Source: Sphaerosporella brunnea (Eukaryota; Ascomycota; Pezizomycetes; Pezizales; Pyronemataceae). Taken from it: 64,000 nucleotides of DNA. The notes under the pieces are model-generated. The model saw only the letters and a list, made by a program, of their open reading frames with translations. It was not told where the DNA came from and did not search any database. A program made the translations under genes and the position numbers. The DNA lies in the NCBI GenBank assembly GCA_008704415.1, contig VXIS01000070.1, positions 102,639 through 166,638 on the forward strand. The letters are read 5' to 3'. Positions 30,536 to 41,836 of this stretch are shown in pieces (the stretch's first letter is position 1; each line of letters starts with the position of its first letter).

Positions 30536-33500
30536 ATGCCGGCCAATTACACCGCTGCTGTTGCCACTCGCAGCCGTAGCGAATTCGCGGTCCCGGCGGC
30601 TACGGTTAGGTCCAGGTTTGTGCCGTGGGATCAGGAAGAGATGATGAGAAAGGGGATTCCACAGATGGATACGAGACCGCTTAATTTTAGGGGTGGCGGT
30701 CAGAGAGGGGCGCCCAACGGAATGACGGAGAGTGCTGTTCTTAGTGTTGGAAGCCTGCGGAGCAGACACCAACCCATCGCCAGCAACGAAACTTCAGCGG
30801 ATGCAACAGAAACTTGGTATACTCCGGCGAGTCCGGATATTGGGAGTGTACGACGACGCAGTCAGCTTTCAGAAGATACACCCAGAACAAAAGTCAGAGG
30901 TCGGCGCTCGGAGAGGGATGATCGTCCCAAAACTGCAGGAAACCAGGACGTGGGGAGTGTCAAAAGCCGTTACGGAGCACCTCCAACACCCAGGAGGACT
31001 AGCTCTAAGGGAGCAACACGGAAGAGAAGCCACACCGTTGAAGAACGAAAAACAGATAACGCCACTGCCTATGTTTCTCAGTTGGACGGGCCTAGCGATG
31101 TACCTGAGAGAAAGAAGAGCTCCGCCGGCGCTCGTGGCATGGCTTGGTTACAGCGTCCTGAGAAGAGGGTGGGGAGGATGGGAATGGCGCAGGCTCTCAG
31201 AGAAATCCCTGCTCCGATGTCGAATGTTGAGGGCAAGAACTCCAGGTCATTCACGGAGCCTGCCAGGCCGACTACTGCCGATAGTGCTACAGCACGCGGC
31301 GAAGGTGATATGGTGAAACGTGCGACATCTTCGGCCTCTCGGTTCAAGAAAGCGTTTGTTATCGGTCCTGACAACTCGACTGATGCGGAATCACTCGATC
31401 GTGAGAGCAATGGAGACAAAAAGGCCAAAGGTTGGAAGCAACGAGTCTTTTCGAAGGAATTTTTCAAGCCGGAAACAAGAGCTCAAAAATTGGAGAAAAC
31501 CACCGTTCTGGAAACTACCATCGAATCTCCTGAATATGACTCATTAGTTCTTTCTGAAAACTCTATTGCTTCAAATCCTTTTCGAACTTCTGCTGGAGGC
31601 AGTCCCGCACCGAGCATCGGATCATCACGTTCCGACAGAACTGTTGTGACCAAGCAATCGCGTAATTCCGGGAGTTACTCAGGTACCGACGCTAGCCAGG
31701 CAGCATCTACAACGGAGGAATTCCAAGTAGACGGAGTGGGAAGTATTCCACTAGACGACGAGTCGACAGAAAAGGTGTTCAACGATAGTGTGATCGGCAT
31801 GCTCAACGGGAAAATTGGAAGCATTTCAAGGCCTAGAGCTGGGCAGCAATGGAAACCACCCATCTTAACGTTGGATGTGCAAGTTATATCACCAATTGAC
31901 CGGCTTCCTGTCAAGGTTGGCCCTGGAAACGAAATCTGGGTTGCCGTTGTCCTTCAAGGCCTTGTGGTTGGTGATATTGATACTCCGAACACCACGGCAA
32001 ATGCCACTGGGATCGGTTTGGATGTTGGAGTTTTGCTGGACATCTCGTAAGTTCAAATCCTCAATGTCCAAAGCAATTTTTGAGGCTAATCTACGTAGGC
32101 CTTATACTTCCCCGGAGAGCTTCGAGGAAATGAAGAATGAAGCGAAACGTCTGGTCGAAGCTATGGACACTTCTAAGGATCGGATTGCAGTCATGACATT
32201 TCCAGCTCCGTTTGCTGGAAAAGCAAATGCCACTTCCCAGAGCCGCGGAGAGATTCGGGTTCTCAATTCGTCCGGAAGTGTCGCAAAGCGACAGTTAATT
32301 GATGACATTGCAGATCTTCAACCTGGGTTGAGCGCCGATCCGTCACGAAGGGACGTCTCGGCGGCGGTTAACGCGGCAATCAAGACGCTGCACAACATGC
32401 CTTCTGATACTAGCAAATATGGTTGTAAGAGGTCAAGTCACTTATTTGTGATCACAAGCAAGCTACACAAAAATGCGATTGGCGATGATCCTGGCGGTGT
32501 CAAAGTGCACATCTTGGGTGTCGGTCCGATTTTTAATCCTACCAGTGCCATGGGTGCGAAAGGATGGTGTTCCGCCGTCGCATCACCGCTCGACACGGCC
32601 CAGAAACTGAGGAAAATCATTGTCGACGGCGTTGAAATACCTGTCGAGAAACCACCCGGAGCTGTGGATGTCAAATCCATAATCAACCTCCTTCGAATGG
32701 GAATCGATCTTGGCGTCCTTGAGGAAGGAGATTTGTTTTTCTATCCCGGAGAAGGCTGTAAACTCAAGGGCGTTCTCGGCGATATGGCTTTTCCAACGCT
32801 GCTTCCCGGAGAACGGAAATGCTTGATGGTCAAACTGGAAGTGGGTGACTTGCCAGGTTGGGATTCTGGCGACATGGAGCTCAGTCATGCAGAGCGGCAG
32901 CTCGCGGCTACTCTGGGAGAACTCACAAGCACGTTGTTGACTGTCGAGGTCATCTACCGACACTCCCAGTTCGCAGCTCTGACAACCAAACTCATCTCTA
33001 AGACTGTTGTCGAAATATGGAGATATGAGGAGGGATGTATATGGAGCCGTTCCAGCCTGGACGTGGCTCACGCTATGCCGTCGTTCCTCACCCCGGAAGA
33101 GAAAATTCAGGATGACAAAGCCCGAGTGAATGCGGTCCTTGTCCAGGTTCTTGCCGCACATCATTCTTCTGCTCGGGACGCTTGGAGAGCAATTGACCAG
33201 CTGAGGGACCACATCCATGCCCCAGAGGTGCTTCGTGAGCTAGGCTGCCAAGTCTACCTTGAAGATCGCTTCGCGGTGAACACAATTACAGATGTTGATC
33301 CCCCCTTTAGTGCATATTCCGAACCCATGCTGGAAGCCTTCGAGCGCTCTTTTTCTCCTAACCATGGATCGCTTGGACGCTCTCGGACCCTTCCGCTGCC
33401 ACCAAATTCTCGGAGGCATGGACTTGCTGATAGAGATTTACTCATGGATGGCACCACCAGATACTCGGATGATGCGGACCTGGATCCATTCCGCCGGTAT

Positions 33501-33791
33501 AGTGATTCTGATGTTCTCAATAAATTCCCCGGACCTCGACACACAGCTATTGATAGATGTCGCAGCCCCGATGAAGCGAAACGCCTGTGGATGCGTCTTG
33601 GAACTGGCTTTGACGACGATGATGTTGAGGCACTGAGTATTTCGGATGAATATTACGATGCGGCCGATAGGGATGCGTTGTATTCCGCTGCGGCTGAGGT
33701 GGGCACACAGAGACGGCAGAGTCACGGACAGGAAACGTTGATTACTCTGAGAGATGTTAGGGAGACGGATTTTTCGCCTTGGGCTTTGTGA
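30536..33791 (+). CDS. Large fungal protein with a VWA-like domain
   Basis: Predicted 1067-aa protein from exons 30536-32046 and 32099-33791, with a 52-nt intron (GTAAGT...GTAG, branch GGCTAAT). Residues 1-about 440 are low-complexity and Ser/Arg/Thr-rich with many short basic motifs, probably disordered and phosphorylated. The central part (LTLDVQVISPIDRLPVKVG..., then DVGVLLDIS, RIAVMTF, AAVNAAIKTLHNM, SSHLFVITS, VKVHILGVGP) reads like a von Willebrand factor A-type domain with alternating hydrophobic strands and helices. The canonical metal-binding DxSxS is not intact. A beta-rich region and an acidic Asp/Tyr/Ser tail follow. Function unknown; I infer a protein-interaction role. Confidence 0.75.
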
Positions 33792-34429
33792 GAGCTCACG
33801 GCAGTTTCTGAGCTTTTTGATTGCTATTCGGTGTACTATACTCGGTTTACGGTTGCTTCTGGTTCGCTGATGGTTGCTGTTTGGCTTGTTGTTTTGATTG
33901 CTGACTCTGGGCATGGCGTTAGATGAGGGAGGTGGTGTACTTATCATGGCTGCTGGAATGGATTTGGCCTTGGGGAGATGTCTTGTTTGTATACCTTCTG
34001 CTATTGTTTTTGATATCCTGAAAGTGGTATGGTATGCAATTAAAGCTTGAGGCGGTGATATCTTTACAGAGCGGCTGTGAATATAGCGTGGCTTAGCTAT
34101 CGCGAAAGTTTTCAGATGAGGAATACTAACAGCCATCATCAGCACGGCTGGGCAGTGACGGGTGGTGACGCGGCAGCCACTTCTCAGCGACTTCCGCCAA
34201 CCGACAACACTCGTGTGCAGCCCGCCAAGCCTAGCAGTGTGGCTCCAACCAGACTTGCCGAGCCCTGGCCTGGCTGCGCCTCCGGCCCAGGCTCCGGGAT
34301 TACGAGGCCCTTTTGAGACGTCAAGCTCCCCAGTCGCTTAAAACGCAGCTGTTCACCTTACCTTCCTTACAAAACACCACACGTTCTCTTCACCACTGCC
34401 AACTACCACCACCCCCTTACAAGCAAGCA
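33792..34429. other. Intergenic, no gene seen
   Basis: Promoter side of the CYSTM gene. The last 60 bp before ATG 34430 are C/A-rich, like a fungal 5' leader. No repeat recognised. Confidence 0.5.
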
Positions 34430-34823
34430 ATGATGGATCCCAGCAAAGGCAGCGCTGTACGTATCCTTCATCGCGAATCCCTTAAGCAACTCCGACTGAC
34501 ATAGTATCGCGTCGAGCGTTCAGCCCCCACAATACGGCGCTCCCTCGTACCCTCCACAGGCACAGTACGCTCCTCCACCGCCCGGTAACGCCGACTACTA
34601 CGGATCGCCGCAGCCCCAGCAGCCATATTACGGTCCTCCGGGACAGCAGTACGGACCTCCGCCCGGACAGCAGGGCTACTACGGACCTCCGCCCCAGCAG
34701 ATGCAGTACCAGCAGATGCCCCCTCCCGTCCAGCAGCAGCAATCACGTGGGGAAGCTCCCGGATTTTGTGCGGGTCTTTGCGCGGCGATGCTGTGTTGCT
34801 GCTGTTTGGATGCGATTTTCTAA
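34430..34823 (+). CDS. CYSTM-type small Cys-rich membrane protein with PxYG-rich region
   Basis: Predicted 108-aa protein from exons 34430-34456 and 34524-34823; the 67-nt intron has donor GTACGT, branch ACTGAC and acceptor TTCAG. A short N-terminus leads into a Pro/Gln/Tyr/Gly-rich stretch (QYGAPSYPPQ, YYGPPGQQYGPPPG). The protein ends with a hydrophobic Cys-rich module GFCAGLCAAMLCCCCLDAIF, the C-terminal arrangement of CYSTM proteins. These tail-anchored proteins are linked to stress tolerance and plasma-membrane function in yeasts and plants. The tract is too short for other domains. Confidence 0.85.
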
Positions 34824-36025
34824 GAGGGGGTTGTTGGGATGGGGAGGAGAAGGAAGCGATACCATGACTATGATTTCTGGGGTTCATTGTTGTTACCATG
34901 CGGGGGGGCTTTCTTTTTCGTTTCGTTTTCGTTCCTTGTTTCAAGCAGGCTTTGATGGGTCTGGGTATTAGGGTTTTTTTTTTTTTTTCCTTCCCTTTCT
35001 TCTTTCCGTTTTCCGTCCTGGGGTGTGGAGACTACCTACTTCTTTCACACTTTTCGGGCTTCTGCCTCTGCCGCTGTTAATGTCTATTCGTTGGGAAGGA
35101 GAGTGAGCACAAGCAAAAATGCCTCGGCCTTCAAAACGAAAACGAATCACTTGCTCACTCCGTTCCGTTAGTGTCGGAGTTCTTTCCCACCGGCGCGTTG
35201 CACAGACCCCCGGCATGGTCACACCACCTGCAGCGAGCTTTTTGTGCGGCGTGAAGAAGCTTGAAGTTTTAAGGTTTGTGATGAAGGTTTAGCTGCTGAG
35301 ATCTGGTGCCGTGAAACGTGGCGTAAGATCGGGCCGTGCGGGCCGGATGTCTCCTGGACGTCGGAATGCGAGTGATCCGAGATGATCTGACAGCTCGCTC
35401 GGTCGAAAGTGATGGCTTGTGACTGGGATTTGAGGCCCTGGTTATGTCGAGTGTTTGGCTTCCTCGTCGGGTTTGGGTCCTGGGTGATCAAGCTCCCTCA
35501 CTAAGAAAGAGCATTCAATTGAAGCATTCAAAGGATTGTACCTTTCATGCAGTAAAGCCTTGGGATCTGTCAAACTTGGGCTCTTGAATCTTTTGTGGGA
35601 TATTCCAAGAGACCCAGCTGGGAACAATCTGAATTATCGATTGATGTTTGAAGTCCATTGGAAAGCTACTTTCGGCTAATATCTGGATGGGCTGGTGGGA
35701 AGCGGGGAAGCCAAGCCCAACATCTCAAAGGCGAGTGACCACACATGTAGGGCTACCATCACAATCTCACTTTCGTCCACGATACTGACAGCAAAATGAG
35801 GGCTCAACTTAAGCCTCACAGCGGTCATTCGACCCAGGAGGCGAGCTCTCGCCTTGCAGCAACTACAAAGCTTCCTTCTCTGCTTCGATCATCCCCACCA
35901 TTCCCCAGTTTTGCTCCAACCCCACCACCACTTTTGAACGAACCTTCCGACAACAGCTTCCTCTCCAAGGGAGTCATCACCGCTCTCCAGTTTTTTGAGA
36001 TCGATACCTCGCCACTCAAAGAAGC
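34824..36025. other. 1.2-kb interval without a supported gene
   Basis: Contains a T-rich tract at about 34975-34990. A plus-strand open frame at 35796-36125 overlaps the next gene's start in another frame and is more likely leader sequence. Confidence 0.5.
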
Positions 36026-37358
36026 ATGGTTAAGCGCATCATCTGTTGCATTTTGGCGCTCGGCCTCTTGGGCGTCATTGCTGGAACAGTGGAGCGTTAC
36101 AGCCACAACGCCCACATCCCTATGACTAACGAGACTGGGGGCACCGAGGGTAACAACAAGACCGGTTACAAGTTTTTAAATGGCAGCTTCGATGGCACCG
36201 TTAACGATACCACTGTTGGTTGTAATGCCAACAAGACTGATGAGGTGCGACCGTTCCGATGGATAGCTCTTGATGACGAGCTGTGCTAACCCACCGTTTA
36301 GCCGTCCTTCGTTGCACGCACAGTCGTGCTTTATGCGCACATCATCGAAGAGGCCGAGGCAAACAAGGTCGAACGTGGCAACGCCGCTGAGAAGGACAGC
36401 GATCTTGAGGCGCAGATCCTCGTCGCTCGCTCCATGAAGAACGTCACCAAGAAGGAGTCCGTCAACAACGGAACCGTCATCGTTAGCGACCAGCAGAGGA
36501 TGGTTCACCGTGTTGAAGCCTCCAAGCCTAACTTCGCCAAGCGTCGTGAGCCTAGGGTAATAACAATTAGTCGTTGAAAAAATAGCCATAGCTAACTGCG
36601 ACATAGATCATCACCAGTCTGTCTGAGCGAGAAGCTCCGAAGATCAACCGTTATTCGCCTGATTCCCTTGACTCTGCTCAACATAACGAGACTGGAAGGC
36701 CTATGACGTTTGTGGTAAGATCTTTCCCTGGTCTTTCAAAGGTTCACACGACTGATCGTACTCGCAGCCTCGTTTCTTGAACAGCACTCAGGGCAACGGC
36801 CCGGAACAGAACCTCACCTCGGTACTGCATATCATCTTCTACTACCAGAAGACGCCAGGCCCCAAGAACGAGACGATTGGAGAGCTGTCAACCACCTCCA
36901 AGAACACGACCGAAAACAACACGGAGCAGCACAACAAAGCCGACGACTCCGCTGCCTGCCACTGTGTCCAGGGCAAGGAATGCGGCTGCTCTCAGCTGCA
37001 CACAACGCTGAAGAAGAACCGGCTGACCATCATCATCGTTTCCGCCGTCTTGGGAGGCGTCTTCATCCTCCCGTTGACCGTGATCGCCTTTGTCCAGTTC
37101 TTCTTCGGCTGGAAAGTCAGCTTCCTCGGTATCGCGTTCCACAAGGGAAAAGAAGACCCGCCCAGGGTCTTCAATTATTTCTGCAGCTCCATCATGGGCG
37201 GTGACTTGCCCCTCTACAGAGCCAAGCGCGACAAGCAGCGGCGCCGCCAGAATCGGTGGTACAGGAGATATTGGCAAAACACTGCTGCTCAGCGTGCCGA
37301 GTTCCTGGCGAAGTTTGGTCTCTCCAAGAAGGAGAAGCTCGCGGTTATGAAGGTGTAG
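36026..37358 (+). CDS. Secreted-type single-pass membrane glycoprotein of unknown function
   Basis: Predicted 390-aa protein from exons 36026-36244, 36302-36556, 36607-36714 and 36768-37358; introns are 50-57 nt and phase 0. A signal peptide (MVKRIICCILALGLLGVIAG) is followed by an extracellular-type region with many N-glycosylation sequons (NET, NKT, NGS, NDT, NVT, NGT, NST, NLT, NTT). Next come a Cys-rich segment (CHCVQGKECGCSQ), one transmembrane helix (about residues 280-307) and a basic cytosolic tail (KRDKQRRRQNRWYRRYW). I recognise no family. The layout suggests a type I surface or secretory-pathway protein. Confidence 0.75.
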
Positions 37359-38437
37359 GTTATCTACTTTCACACATCTTTCTAAGACTGAGATTTTTTC
37401 AACGACGAGCTGCTTTTTCCCTTGTCTTTTTTTTTTTTTTTTTTTTTTTTTTTCGACGGTTATTGTGCCCCGTAGATACCCCGTCTACTACGCGTGAACT
37501 ATCTATCATAAGTACAAGTACATACTTGCCTACATACCCGCACATCATTGCTCCTGGTATGCAATTCTACCAGCTTCAGCAGTCCGAATGCCGACCCGAA
37601 TGAAACGCAGGTCCTTCCCAACATACGCCAAATGCAATTGCCACCAACTTTCCCATCTATTCTGGGCCTGACCGTGCTGGCAATGCAAACTGGCAGTGAC
37701 AACAGCCCGCCGGGGGCTGCAGCCGAAACAGCCAATCCGGCTTCTCGTTCAGCCATCCCGGCTATCGTGTCGAGAACAAATACACGCGGGGCATGGTGGA
37801 TACGTTTGTTGTTTTTTTGACGGGGGGTATAGAGAGGGTTTCACAAAACCATGGGGACGGCAACATAATAGCCATTTTCTGTTTTTTTTTTTTTTTTTTT
37901 TTTTCGATGCAGGAGCGGATAACTATATCTTATTTTCTCCCTTTGTAGTTAGTCAGCTAGCCTGACGACGACTGGAATACGGAATGCGTGTGTATGTGTG
38001 TGTGCGCTTTGCAGTTGGTCAACGTTGGGGCCTGATTGATCCTAGCAAGCTCAAACCTTCTCGCAAGTTTGTAGTTATAAGACATATCAAACGGCTTATT
38101 GAAAATATGCTTATAATGTGTGGTAGCAATGGCCGGTTACTGTGCTTTCTGTTTTGTTGTGTCGGTGGCATCTGCAGCGGGGAGCCAGTGCCTTGTTGTG
38201 AGTCAAGCCTTCGACCGGCACGTCCTTAAACGGTCACGTTAAACCCCTTCTAAAAACTTTTGGGTGGGTTAGAGGTCAGTGGCGAGTGACATCCAGTGTT
38301 TATGAACAATCGGCAAAAAAACAAGACGCCTTCTTTTAAACACGCTTACACCACAAAATCTGAACTTCCGCCGCCGAATACCACCCAGACTTCATCCCAA
38401 CCCCCCCATCTCCCAACACATTCCACGTACCGCTGCT
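37359..38437. other. Interval containing the left limit of the palindrome visible here
   Basis: Holds poly-T runs at about 37429-37454 and 37882-37904 and no convincing gene. The mirror of position 37690 is 64000, so where the inverted repeat really ends cannot be seen. Confidence 0.6.
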
Positions 38438-39841
38438 ATGTCCCCCGACCAGGAACTGCGACGGTAAGTTAAATGAGCCCGCTCGTCCCACGCGCCGTGC
38501 TGATGTTGTAGCTTCCTGCTCGGCGAGCCCGACCCATCTCACATCGACGAACCGGGAGGTACACATCCGCTGGATGGCTTCGACACGACGGGTTGGACGG
38601 CGGCGCAGAAGCAAGCGGTTTTCGCCGAGCTGATGAGCAGGATGCCGCCTTTCGACCTCGAATACGTGGTGCTTCCGCGGTACTGCAAGTGCCGCTGGCT
38701 CTGGGCCGAGTTCACGAGCACGCTGGGCTTCACGCTGAACCGCAAGGTGGCGGGCTTCAGCTTCGACGAGGCGGTGCTGGTCCTCAACAACCTGGACGCC
38801 ATCATGGCGCTGCCGAAGCACCGGCGCATCCCCGCGCTGCACGCGTGCGTCGGCGCCAACGTCGAAGCGCTTCCCAGCAGCAGCAGCAGACGCAGACGCA
38901 CCGAAAACATCGTGACCGACAGGAAGCTGGTCGGCCGGAAGCCCGCGGTGCTGAGCCACCGGCTCTGGGCCGAGGTGCGCAACCTCTACTTCGCCTGCCT
39001 CCTCGACGCCTCCGCCATGACCGAGATCTGCATGCGCACCATGCAGCAGATCAAGGACACCGGCGTCATGGTGCCCATGGTGCAGGATACCATCCACCCG
39101 TACACGGTCCCGCAGACCGCGCACGAGCGGCGCTCCCCGATGCCGAGGTTCGGGAAGAGCGTCTACGAGCGCCTCGGCGAGACGGTGTGGTGCTTGGTGT
39201 ACTACCCGGGCATGGAGGTCGACATCGCCTGCAAGGAATGCTCCCATGTCCGATACCGCCTGCTGAGGGACTATGCCGGCGAGGGCGACATCGGAAAGCT
39301 GCGCAACGCGAGGGCCGGCAAGAAGGAGGAGGAGGAGGAGGAAACGTCGACGCCAAAAGAAACGGGCCCCTTCAGCGCTCCCTGCTACGATCCACGTCCC
39401 CAGCGTCCCATCCCTTGCAGAACCGTCGACATGGGAGAGTTCTACCGGACCGGCAACATCGAATTGGTCGTGAGGGGACCGCTCGAGCCTGAGCGGGCCC
39501 TGGGAGTAGCGGACCTGGAGGACGAAGTCCACCTTGACATGGGGCACCAGGAATATCTCGCCAGATGTCTCAAGAAGGAGGAGGAGGAGGAGGAGAAGTT
39601 GGCCGGCCCGAACAAGGAGGCGAGGACCACCACCACCACCACCAAGAAGAAAGCCCGAGACCGCGCGGCGATCGCCAGGCAGACCGCTGACGTCGTCAAA
39701 AAGCTCAGGAACAACTACGACATCCTCAACGAGGCTTGGACTGGATGGCGCGAGGGTTTCAATGCCAAGAACGACCAGGCGTTGGACAAGCCCGTGCCGG
39801 AGCTCTTTTGCAACTGTAGAGTCTGTACTTCGTGGGCCTAG
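38438..39841 (+). CDS. Uncharacterised Cys-containing protein (left copy)
   Basis: Predicted 451-aa protein from exons 38438-38463 and 38512-39841, with a 48-nt intron (GTAAGT...TTGTAG). The exon 1 phase fits a start MSPDQELRR. Notable segments are VLPRYCKCRWLWAEF, a CKECSH pair in the middle, glutamate runs (EEEEEE) and a C-terminal CNCRVC. The paired cysteines suggest metal binding. The codons are GC-rich, which keeps the antisense strand open over 547 codons; that antisense frame is not a gene. Function unknown. An identical copy is at 61868-63271. Confidence 0.7.
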
Positions 39842-40328
39842 TAGCCAGCTGCAATTGGCTGCAGCCGTTGACGGAGCGAGCGCTTTGCTGGTTCCGGTGC
39901 AAATAAAACAATTCCAGTTGATGTGCAGACCATAAATCTCTTTGCTCCACCGATTGCAGGTGGCCCACACCGCCACCATTCGCCGCTGCCTCGCTTGAAG
40001 CTCACTCCATAGGGATGGATTTCCGTGTATGTACGTACAGAAACATCGGGGGGGGGGGGGAGGGGCATCTTAATCGTTAACCGTTCAGAAAATTCATCAA
40101 GATTACAGCAAATATGGGCAATTTTCTTCGCCGTATCTCTTTTCTGCTAGTCCATACTACCTAATGCACATATTAATCCCAAAATCCCACGCAATAAGAA
40201 TGCATCCATCGCCATGGCCAAAATGAAACCAAAAAAACCGGCTCAAAGCAAGCGCGGGGAGGTCCCAGATACTGCCGCCCAATTAACGATGCCACACCCG
40301 TGAATGCTCACTCAAGGCGAGCGCAGAA
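39842..40328. other. Convergent 3' interval, left arm
   Basis: No gene. It contains a 13-G run at about 40048-40060 that is only 3 G in the right arm. Confidence 0.7.
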
Positions 40329-41836
40329 TTAAGCCCAAGCGCCAACCAGAGCCATGCCAAACGCACCAAAAAAGACCCAGCAGCAAGCGATGATACGTCG
40401 TCTCCCAGAAAGAGTGTGCCAGCTCTCATCGCTCAGGAAGTCCTCGGCCAGCAGCTCCACAAGTCCCGCGAACACCAACAGCCCCGACGAGATCGCGTTC
40501 ATGATCCCCACCACCAGGAGGCCTGTCTGGCTGTCTGGGGAATAGAGCGTATGCGTTGCAAGCCCGATGGCCTGGCCGATGGGAGTGGTAAGGCCGTACG
40601 CACAGGCCATCAACCATGGCTGCCAGGCGCCCTTCTTCCAGTCGAGTGCAGCGATGCGGGAGCCAAGGGCAAGGCCTTCAAAGGTCTGGTGGAACACGAT
40701 GGCGATGAGAAGGACAACGAAAGCACTGCCCACGGTCACGGAAACTGCCATGCCGATGAAAATGCTGTGGAAGAGGATCCCCAATTCGAGCAGGAAGCAT
40801 TGAAGAATCGCCTTCTTATGCTTTTGCTGTGGGGTGAGCTGGATCTTTGGGAATTGGACGATGCTGGCAGCGGCGTTGTTGTTGTTGTTGTTGGGCTGCG
40901 AAGAAGGAGGCAGCCCCTTCACCGGAGTAGATGTGCCCGACGTGTGAGGACTCCCGTCCGCAATGGTCTGAGCGATACTCCCCAAGTTGCCGCGGCCCTG
41001 CGAGATCCCACCGTTGAGCCTCTGCAGCGCCTGTCCAACGCTGTGAGTACGCGATCGGCGCCTGCCCAGCATCCCAAATCCCAGGCTCCCCATTCCTCCC
41101 TCGCCACCAATGTTGTCGACGTTACTGGTGCGATGCGGGCCCCGATCCTCCTGCGCCTCCCCCTCCGCCTCCGCCTCCCCAGCATCCTCCCCTCCTTCCT
41201 TTTCACTAAGCCGTCCATTCTCGAGCGAGGTGTCGTGAATCTCGTGGCCGGTGTAGTGTCCACTGCACAATCCCTTGGTAAAAACCATCTCCACGACAGC
41301 GACGAGGAAAACTGCAGCCATAGCGATGGCGCCGGGCATCGCTGGATATTCCTTTGTCCAGAATTCGGGCAGGCAGTCGTCGGAGAGCGAGATGAAGGCC
41401 GTGGGGAGCAGGTGCACGAACGCGGTGGCGATCAAGACGCCGGTGCCGAAGTGTCGGGCGAAGAAAAGGAAGGAAGGGGGGATGCGGAGGAATGGGTATT
41501 TTTTTGCAATGAGTGGGAAAGCGCACGCTGTACCCCCATCCCATGTCAGTTCAATCCGGAAGAGCTCTCTGCCTGCAAAGACAACCCTATCATACCCAGC
41601 GTGCTCTGTCCGAAGATTACGAATAAGCCCATTACGTGCAAGCCCAGATTGTATTCATCTTCACTCAGGCCACGGCCTCCGCAGACCGGAGAGCTCCGTG
41701 GAACCAGTGCTCGGTCGAAGCTGGGAGGGTTTTGGTTGAAGCCAGGGTTGCCTGAGTGTTCAGTCAGTGATATGAGAGTGGCACTTGACGAGAGGGGCGC
41801 ACCGGTAGGCTCAGGATCGCGGGTAGGGCAATTCAT
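40329..41836 (-). CDS. ZIP-family zinc/iron transporter (left copy)
   Basis: Predicted 462-aa protein from exons 41836-41803, 41751-41596 and 41527-40329. The N-terminal membrane segments run through GLHVMGLFVIFGQSTLACAFPLI and the ZIP hallmark RHFGTGVLIATAFVHLLPTAF. Next is a long cytosolic loop with a His-containing SGHYTGHEIHD start, acidic repeats, Ser/Thr and an Asn run. The C-terminal half has LELGILFHSIFIGMAV and VFHQTFEGLALGSRI, the conserved metal-site helices, then two more helices ending at the terminus. It should import Zn(II) across the plasma membrane, like yeast Zrt1/Zrt2. The first intron (51 nt) is in frame and without a stop. Intact here and in the right arm (59883-61390). 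Confidence 0.93.
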
